Source of the DNA: an uncultured Planctomycetaceae bacterium
GTDB lineage: Bacteria > Planctomycetota > Planctomycetia > Planctomycetales > Planctomycetaceae
Length of the DNA: 60,498 nt
Assembly (NCBI GenBank): GCA_903861195.1
Contig: CAIOTJ010000079.1
Span: 1 to 60,498, forward strand
Direction of reading: 5' to 3'
In this document: piece after piece, positions 55,447 to 60,498 of the stretch
How the letters are laid out: each line of letters starts with the position of its first letter
Position numbering within the stretch: the stretch's first letter is position 1
The notes under the pieces: model-generated
What the model was told of the DNA's origin: nothing
What the model saw: only the letters and a program-made list of their open reading frames with translations
Database searches by the model: none
Program-made: the position numbers and the translations under genes

Positions 55447-56826
55447 ATGACCTCTCTTGTTCTCCTTTTGACCTGTGCCACCTGCAGCACCAGCCCCCTG
55501 GACGACGCTCCCGCTACTGCGGTTCGCTACTCGGGAACCTTGCTCTCAGGGGTCCGCAATGGCGAGGGAAGCCCTGTCAAAAGGTTCACCCTCTACGGGT
55601 TGGTCCGACCGACCGAATCTGGCCGCGAGCTCACCTGGTTCCTGACCGAACGCGGTGCGGGGACTTGGTCTTGGCCCGAGCGGTTCGGGCAGATCACTCT
55701 CAATAAAGATTGGTCCGCCACGGGCGGAACCCCACCGCGTCTGCTCTACGACTACGAGGGGGCGCCCACAGTAATCGGCTTCCCCCTCCCGGTGGTTGAC
55801 TACTTCCCCAAACTGATGGCGGGGGCCCAGTGGATGCAGGAGAAGGAGTCGTGGGAGGTTCAGGAAGCGGTCCGGAAGCAGGATCGCGACTGCTGGCAGG
55901 TGCAGGTCACCACGGGCTTCGGCAAGAAACGCTCCCTGTGGGTCCTCAAGGACGCTCCTCTGCTGGTGGCCCTCGAGGAAAAGGTTTTTGTCGGCCAGGG
56001 AGACGAGCACCGGCTGACTCTTCAATTGGAGGAATTTGAGCCGGTTTCCGCCGCCGATCTGGAACGCCACCAGGCGTTTTGCGCGAAGTTGATCGACCTG
56101 CAGTCGCAACTGCAGCGCCAGCCGCAGGAATTCCGCCCCGAGCTCAGCGACAGCCAGCTGAAACTCGTGGCCAAATCCCTTCCAGAATTGAAGTCGATGT
56201 CGGCCGACACTCCCTGGAGCGGCTTGGTCACGGCCATTTCCAGCGACCTCCGTGGTCAGTCGGATCGGTCGAGTGACGTCGAGCGGCTCAAGCAGAAATT
56301 CGTCGGCAAGACAGCCCCCTCCTTTGAACTGTCGCTCCTCGACAAGCAACAGATCTCTTCGGACGACCTCAAGGGTCAGGTCGTCGTCCTGCACTTTTGG
56401 GAATACCAGGCCGAACCTCTGGTCGAGCCGTACGGCCAGATTGGATTTCTCGATTTCCTCCACGACAAGCGTCGCAAACTGGGCGTGAAGATTTTCGGTG
56501 TCGCCGTCGATGAACGGTTTGGCCAGGAACAGTCCGCCCTGACGGCCGCCAAGTCGGTCGGCCGGCTCAAGAGCTTCATGAATCTGAGCTATCCGCTGGC
56601 TGGGGATGATGGCAAGCTTCTGAAGCGATTTGGTGACCCGCGGGAATCGAACGCCAAGCTCCCCCTCTGGGTGGTGATTGGAGCCGATGGCAAGATTGCC
56701 CACTATCACTCCGGTTTGTACACAATCAACAACGACGAGGGACTGAAGGAGCTCGACCAGAAGCTGATCGAGAAGATTCGGGAGGCTCGCGGCAAGGCCG
56801 AGCCCGCTCCCGCTCCCGCGAAGTGA
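55447..56826 (+). CDS. Redoxin-fold protein lacking active-site cysteines
   Basis: The protein has 459 residues. A short hydrophobic start (SLVLLLTCATCSTS) may be a signal peptide. The first 270 residues are beta-rich and unrecognised (VRYSGTLLSGVRNGEG, GRELTWFLTERGAGTWSW). From about residue 285 a thioredoxin/AhpC-like domain follows: FVGKTAPSFELSLLDKQQI, LKGQVVVLHFWEYQAEPLV and a late KLPLWVVIGADGKIAHYHSG. The position where redoxins have CxxC reads EYQAEP, so it cannot act as a disulfide oxidoreductase by the usual route. The longer open frame to 54655 overlaps the - strand gene and was rejected. Confidence 0.75.
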   Translation: MTSLVLLLTCATCSTSPLDDAPATAVRYSGTLLSGVRNGEGSPVKRFTLYGLVRPTESGRELTWFLTERGAGTWSWPERFGQITLNKDWSATGGTPPRLLYDYEGAPTVIGFPLPVVDYFPKLMAGAQWMQEKESWEVQEAVRKQDRDCWQVQVTTGFGKKRSLWVLKDAPLLVALEEKVFVGQGDEHRLTLQLEEFEPVSAADLERHQAFCAKLIDLQSQLQRQPQEFRPELSDSQLKLVAKSLPELKSMSADTPWSGLVTAISSDLRGQSDRSSDVERLKQKFVGKTAPSFELSLLDKQQISSDDLKGQVVVLHFWEYQAEPLVEPYGQIGFLDFLHDKRRKLGVKIFGVAVDERFGQEQSALTAAKSVGRLKSFMNLSYPLAGDDGKLLKRFGDPRESNAKLPLWVVIGADGKIAHYHSGLYTINNDEGLKELDQKLIEKIREARGKAEPAPAPAK

Positions 56827-57034
56827 TCTGGCCTCCGGAGCCCTGGGGCGAGCACTCATCCAAGAGCACCGGCAACTGCTGTTTTCCCAACCAGCTCCCC
56901 CCTGCCGTGCTGTCAGCGGCGAGGGGGGCTTTGGCAGGCATATCTGGACGAATGCGATCTTGGGCCAGCACGGGACAAAGGCGGGGACCGAAAAATCTCA
57001 CTTTTGACTTGCGTGGTCCGTGTTCCTCGTTATT

Positions 57035-57058
57035 ATATCACCTTCTGAGTCGTGATTA
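57035..57058 (+). promoter_or_regulatory. Operator-like dyad A upstream of the Rrf2 gene
   Basis: ATATCACC, six bases, then GTCGTGATTA lies 27 bases upstream of the Rrf2 start at 57086. It contains the dyad ATCAC-N10-GTGAT (57037-57041 and 57052-57056) and overlaps a -10-like TATTAT at 57031-57036. A closely related element with the same spacing lies upstream of the sulfate-binding protein gene. It fits autoregulation by the Rrf2 protein, but binding is inferred. Confidence 0.5.
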
Positions 57059-57085
57059 GATTCAGTTCCTACCGGACGCCATCCG

Positions 57086-57550
57086 ATGAAACTGTCGCGG
57101 AAATCCGACTACGCCCTGAGGGCTTTGTTCACTCTGGTTTCCAACCAGAATGAGCGGCCGGTGTCAGTGCGGGAGTTGGCCGAGTCGAACGACATTCCTC
57201 GTCGCTTCCTGGAGCAGATTATGCTCGAACTCAAGTCTGAGGGCTGGGTTCAAAGCGTTCCTGGCCGGGACGGGGGGTTCTTGCTGGCGAAGCCGGCCAC
57301 TGCGATCACCATGGGTGAAGTGGTGCGTCACTTCGATGGAATTCTGGCCCCTATTTCCTGCGTCTCCACGTCTCATTTCGAGCCGTGTTCGCAGGAAGGC
57401 AAATGCCGGTTCCGCCGGATCATGCTGGATGTTCGCAACTACGTCTCCCGGATGATGGACCAGGCAACACTCGCTTCGGTCTTTCAACAGCCTGCCGTGA
57501 CTCACGAAGAAGTTTTCTCCCAGGAGTTCGTCATGGGTGACGGGATTTGA
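57086..57550 (+). CDS. Rrf2 family transcriptional regulator with Cys cluster
   Basis: The protein has 154 residues. It starts MKLSRKSDYALRALFTLVSN, with the winged-helix phrases VSVRELAESNDIPRRFLEQI and PGRDGGFLLAKPATAI. Three Cys in ISCVSTSHFEPC and EGKCRF match the [2Fe-2S]-binding positions used by IscR/NsrR-type members. It may sense Fe-S status, nitric oxide or sulfur supply. The adjacent sulfate-binding protein gene and the shared dyad favour sulfur control, as in CymR, but CymR itself lacks the cluster. Confidence 0.9.
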   Translation: MKLSRKSDYALRALFTLVSNQNERPVSVRELAESNDIPRRFLEQIMLELKSEGWVQSVPGRDGGFLLAKPATAITMGEVVRHFDGILAPISCVSTSHFEPCSQEGKCRFRRIMLDVRNYVSRMMDQATLASVFQQPAVTHEEVFSQEFVMGDGI

Positions 57551-57692
57551 CGTGGTCACTGTGCGGCGAGGGCTCCCCTGCCGCTGGTGTGTTCGTCGAT
57601 TCAATTCCTGTCTGAGGGCAGCTTCTTCATTGTGGTTGGCCCAGCGGGCAAATCGCAGGTCGGATGGACGCAGATTTTTCTTCTGTGTCAAT

Positions 57693-57716
57693 ATACTACC
57701 CATAAGGTCGTGGTTA
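57693..57716 (+). promoter_or_regulatory. Operator-like dyad B upstream of the sulfate-binding protein gene
   Basis: ATACTACC, six bases, then GTCGTGGTTA ends 14 bases before the ATG at 57731. It matches dyad A at 16 of 24 positions, with identical spacing, and 9 of the last 10 are identical. TATACT at 57692-57697 also looks like a -10 element. It may be the second target of the Rrf2 protein. Confidence 0.5.
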
Positions 57717-57730
57717 ATTTCTGGTGGCTC

Positions 57731-58789
57731 ATGACACGCTTGTCAATTGGTGGGACCCTGTTGGCCATTTTGCTGATGACGGTGGGATGTGCTCCCTCCG
57801 CTTCTTCCAGTTCCGCCGGCTCGGGCGGTTCGGAGACTGGCAGCGAACTCCTCAATGTCTCGTATGACCCCACGCGCGAACTCTGGAAGGAGTTGAACTC
57901 CGACTTCATCCAAAGTTGGCAGAGCAACGGCGGGGGAAGCGTCAAGATCAAGCAGTCTCACGGCGGGTCCAGCACTCAGGCCCGCGCCGTGATCGACGGC
58001 CTGGAGGCGGACGTCGTCACGCTGGCGCTCTGGACCGATACCGATGCGATCCACAAAAAGGGGTTGCTGAAAGAGGGCTGGGATCAATCGTTTCCGCACG
58101 GGAGCAGCCCCTATCTGTCCACGATCGTCTTTGTGGTCCGGAAGGGAAATCCCAAAAAGATCGCCGACTGGAACGATCTCATTCAGCCCGGAGTTTCAAT
58201 CATCACCCCCAATCCCAAGACCTCGGGCAACGGCAAGCTGGCGTTTCTGGCCGCTTGGGGCAGTGTCCTCAAGCGCGGCGGCGATGAGCAGGCGGCCCGT
58301 CAGTTCGTCACCTCGCTCTACCGTCAGGTCCCGGTTCTCGACACCGGAGCCCGCGGAGCCACCACGACCTTCGCCCAGAAGGGAATTGGCGATGCTCATC
58401 TGACCTGGGAAAACGAAGCTCATCTTGAGGTCACCGAGTCGGCTGGCGAGCTGGAGATTGTCTATCCCAAGCAGAGCATTCTTGCTGAGCCTCCCGTCGC
58501 CATTGTCGACTCGAATGTCGACCGTCGCGGCACTCGCAAGGTGGCCGAGGCCTACCTGCAGTTCCTCTACACACCGGCTGGGCAGGAAATCATCGCCCGC
58601 CATCACTACCGCCCCCGGAACGCCGAAGTTCTCGCCCGGCACCGGGCGAACTTTCCGGAAATCCAACTGTTTCCGATCACGGACCTCGTCGCCAGTTGGG
58701 ATGAGGCCCAGGGGAAATTCTTCGGCGACGGCGGCGTCTTCGATGTGATTTACGAACCCGAGCCGACGCCGTCCAAATCGGATCTGTAA
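57731..58789 (+). CDS. Sulfate/thiosulfate ABC transporter substrate-binding lipoprotein
   Basis: The protein has 352 residues. A hydrophobic segment (LLAILLMTVGC) ends in a lipobox Cys near residue 20. The mature protein has ELLNVSYDPTRELWKELN, SHGGSSTQARAVIDGLEAD, then VSIITPNPKTSGNGK and DTGARGATTTFAQKG, all typical of Sbp/CysP. FFGDGGVFDVIYE closes the pattern. No cysT, cysW or cysA is present in the window; the permease must be elsewhere. It lies 180 bases downstream of the Rrf2 gene with an operator-like element between them. Confidence 0.92.
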   Translation: MTRLSIGGTLLAILLMTVGCAPSASSSSAGSGGSETGSELLNVSYDPTRELWKELNSDFIQSWQSNGGGSVKIKQSHGGSSTQARAVIDGLEADVVTLALWTDTDAIHKKGLLKEGWDQSFPHGSSPYLSTIVFVVRKGNPKKIADWNDLIQPGVSIITPNPKTSGNGKLAFLAAWGSVLKRGGDEQAARQFVTSLYRQVPVLDTGARGATTTFAQKGIGDAHLTWENEAHLEVTESAGELEIVYPKQSILAEPPVAIVDSNVDRRGTRKVAEAYLQFLYTPAGQEIIARHHYRPRNAEVLARHRANFPEIQLFPITDLVASWDEAQGKFFGDGGVFDVIYEPEPTPSKSDL

Positions 58790-58813
58790 CCGCCCGACGG
58801 CTTCCGCGGTGCC

Positions 58814-58827
58814 GCGGCGTTAGCCGC
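58814..58827 (+). terminator. Possible short hairpin after the sulfate-binding protein gene
   Basis: GCGGC-GTTA-GCCGC at 58814-58827 forms a short perfect hairpin followed by TCTTCCTCC, 25 bases past the stop. The stem is short and the T run poor, so termination is uncertain. Confidence 0.25.
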
Positions 58828-58870
58828 TCTTCCTCCCCGATGATTTTCGTCCGTGTTCCCGGAGACCTTC

Positions 58871-60301
58871 ATGTCCACTTCACAACCTGCTGGAAAGAAG
58901 CCCAGTTCCCCGGTCCCGAATTCGTCTCCCAATTCTGCCGACACTCCTCAGGTCGATCCGGCCGAAGTGCAGGCCTTGCTGAACTCGCTGGGTGCCACGG
59001 CTGAAGATCAAGTACCGGCAGCCGACCCCAAACTGCAGTCCTGGTTCCAGGGAATGCTCCCGCATCTCCCCGGCGAGCAGACCTCCGATCGACCGGCGAC
59101 TCAGCCCGCCGTCGCTCAGCGCAGCACTCCTCCTGCTACGCCGGCACAAGCTGCCCCGCGGCGGGGACGGATGGAGGCCTGGGAACTGGGTCACAAAGCT
59201 GTCGCGCCGCAGAATGTGAGCCTGGGGACGGCCTCGACCGGTCCGGCGTCTCCCGCCTCGAACACCACACGGTCGAATACCACCAGCCGTCCGGTCGCCC
59301 CCTCTTCCACGCAGGATCTGAACAAGGATCAATCCTCCACACGGGACGCCGAGATTGATCAGTTGGCAGGACTGCTCTCGGCGGCCCCCCCTGCTCCGGC
59401 CACTCCCCGCCGCCGAACAGGGGCTCTGCGGGTGACTCCGCCGCCAGCCAAAGGATCTGAACGGCACGATTCCGCCAGGCAGCCGGCCGTTTCGGCCCCG
59501 CAGGTGTCTGAAGTTCCCGACCCTCCGGCTCAGGATGACGAGTCGGAGGCTCGGGACGAAGAGTTGCGGGATCGAGTCATTCGGGAACTCCAGCGTGTGC
59601 CGGCTCTGTCACAGGCAGCCGTCCAGGTGACGGTTCGCAATGGTACGGTCACGCTGGTGGGCGAATTGGCCAGCGACTACGAGCGGCAACTGGGCGGGCA
59701 CTTCGCCCGGCAGGTGTGCGGGGTCGACACGGTGGTGGATCTGACCCGGGTGCGGGGAGGAGAGACCACTCCAGCCTCCGCGGCCAGCAAGCCGGCTGCG
59801 GCGTCCCGACCGGCCCCCCGGAAGTCGCCCGGAGCCAACCGATCAGCAGGGTCGTCCTGGAGCCTGCCGCTCAAACCCACATGGATTGCGGGAGTGGCGG
59901 GGTTGGTTGTCCTGGCCTGGTGCGGCCTGAGTTTTGGCAAGCGGGATGTGGACCGCATCGAGGTCCATCCAGCCCAGGGTCGTGTGCAATTTGGAGAGGC
60001 GATCCCCGAGGGAGCGCTGCTCACGCTGCACCCGCTCTCCCCTTCACTGACGATTCGTCCGCGGGCAACCGTCAAGGCGGATGGCACGTTCCAGATTTCG
60101 ACCTACGGGGCAGCCGATGGTGCTCCCGAGGGAGCTTACCGGGTCACGATTGTCTGGCACAAACTGGTGGAAGTCGACGGTGAACCCACCGCGGGGCCCA
60201 ACCTGCTTCCCCCCCCCTACGCACAACCTGGCACCACCGAACTGCGCGTGTCGGTGAAACCGGGCACCAATGAGTTGTCCCCTTTGCAGATCCGGCCCTG
60301 A
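58871..60301 (+). CDS. BON-domain protein fused to a C-terminal planctomycete regulatory-like domain
   Basis: The protein has 476 residues; the ATG at 58871 has GGAGA 5 bases upstream. The first 230 residues are Pro/Ala/Ser-rich and disordered. A BON domain lies near residues 235-295 (DRVIRELQRVPALSQAAV, VTLVGELASDYERQ). A single membrane helix lies near residues 337-355 (WIAGVAGLVVLAWCGLSF). The C-terminal 110 residues have VQFGEAIPEGALLTLHPL, TVKADGTFQISTYGAADG and PEGAYRVTIVWHKLVE. These fit the domain common in planctomycete lipoproteins (carboxypeptidase regulatory-like). The orientation suggests a cytoplasmic BON part and an outer domain. Confidence 0.8.
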   Translation: MSTSQPAGKKPSSPVPNSSPNSADTPQVDPAEVQALLNSLGATAEDQVPAADPKLQSWFQGMLPHLPGEQTSDRPATQPAVAQRSTPPATPAQAAPRRGRMEAWELGHKAVAPQNVSLGTASTGPASPASNTTRSNTTSRPVAPSSTQDLNKDQSSTRDAEIDQLAGLLSAAPPAPATPRRRTGALRVTPPPAKGSERHDSARQPAVSAPQVSEVPDPPAQDDESEARDEELRDRVIRELQRVPALSQAAVQVTVRNGTVTLVGELASDYERQLGGHFARQVCGVDTVVDLTRVRGGETTPASAASKPAAASRPAPRKSPGANRSAGSSWSLPLKPTWIAGVAGLVVLAWCGLSFGKRDVDRIEVHPAQGRVQFGEAIPEGALLTLHPLSPSLTIRPRATVKADGTFQISTYGAADGAPEGAYRVTIVWHKLVEVDGEPTAGPNLLPPPYAQPGTTELRVSVKPGTNELSPLQIRP

Positions 60302-60358
60302 GGATTGTTTTCCTCTGGGTTTCTGCTGGTTTTTTTATGTTTTTTCAGGAGTGTTGAC

Positions 60359-60498
60359 ATGGAGCGAGTGCGAACAAGGTCGCCGGCAGGACGGGCACGA
60401 AGCCTGCCTTCGACCGGTCCGGGGCGTGGCGGTTTCACGCTGATTGAGCTGTTGGTGGTGATTGCCATCATCGGAATTCTGGCCGCGTTGATTCTGCC
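60359..60498 (+). CDS. Prepilin-like N-terminal methylation domain protein (partial, DUF1559 type likely)
   Basis: ATG 60359 has AGGAG at 60347-60351. The first 46 residues include GGFTLIELLVVIAIIGILAA, the classic type IV prepilin peptidase site and hydrophobic helix, followed by LIL at the window edge. In planctomycetes this start usually belongs to a DUF1559 protein. The leader before the cleavage site is long (about 28 residues) and basic. The rest of the gene lies outside the window. Confidence 0.85.
   Translation, partial: MERVRTRSPAGRARSLPSTGPGRGGFTLIELLVVIAIIGILAALIL

Overview
This is a GC-rich chromosomal window with dense protein coding and no rRNA, tRNA, CRISPR array or recognisable insertion sequence. 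The gene set points to a planctomycete. It contains a DUF1559-type prepilin-like start at the right edge, several Gfo/Idh/MocA oxidoreductases with TAT signals, a secreted PQQ-propeller protein with EF hands, DUF58 and DUF4350 proteins, a C-terminal regulatory-like domain seen in planctomycete secreted proteins, and a Ser/Thr kinase with a proline-rich tail. The assignment rests on recognising families, not on a database search.

Left part (1-12.9 kb). A partial C-terminus is followed by a terminator-like hairpin and then a tightly coupled four-gene + strand unit: an OB-fold lipoprotein, a HEAT-repeat/beta-propeller membrane protein, a proline-rich lipoprotein and an exported alpha-helical protein. 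I cannot name a function for this unit, and it is a candidate uncharacterised envelope system. On the - strand follow a DUF4239 membrane protein overlapping a UrtA-like binding protein, with AIM24 and LapA-domain genes behind them. A secreted GH32-like protein and a DUF58 protein come next.

12.9-28.5 kb. A decayed, frameshifted glutamine amidotransferase lies before an enolase-superfamily gene. A compact hypF-hypC-hypD-hypE hydrogenase-maturation set follows without hypA, hypB or hydrogenase structural genes in the window. An aldehyde dehydrogenase with a strong terminator, a DgkA-type kinase, and a five-gene - strand operon come next (sugar phosphate isomerase-like, Gfo/Idh/MocA, unknown, PQQ/EF-hand, GDPD). 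Divergent from that operon are a universal stress protein and an overlapping SUI1 (eIF1-like) gene.

28.6-37.6 kb. An RND efflux permease and its membrane fusion protein are divergent from a DUF255 thioredoxin-like/DsbD-N fusion, which overlaps gpsA. A perfect 10-bp inverted repeat lies between the divergent promoters.

37.9-47.8 kb. A full chemosensory cluster lies on one strand: cheW, a soluble PAS-PAS receptor, cheR, cheA, a CheC-like phosphatase, cheD, cheY, cheB and a response regulator with a SpoIIE-type PP2C output. No flagellar genes are present. The receptor has no membrane segment, so the system probably senses a cytoplasmic signal and may control something other than a flagellum.

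48-60.5 kb. OsmC, Gfo/Idh/MocA, DUF4350, accA, an atypical Ser/Thr kinase and an HlyD-like adaptor run on the - strand. On the + strand follow a redoxin-like protein lacking active-site cysteines, an Rrf2-family regulator and a sulfate-binding protein gene that share a similar operator-like dyad just upstream of both start codons, a BON-domain fusion protein, and the start of a prepilin-like gene cut by the window edge.
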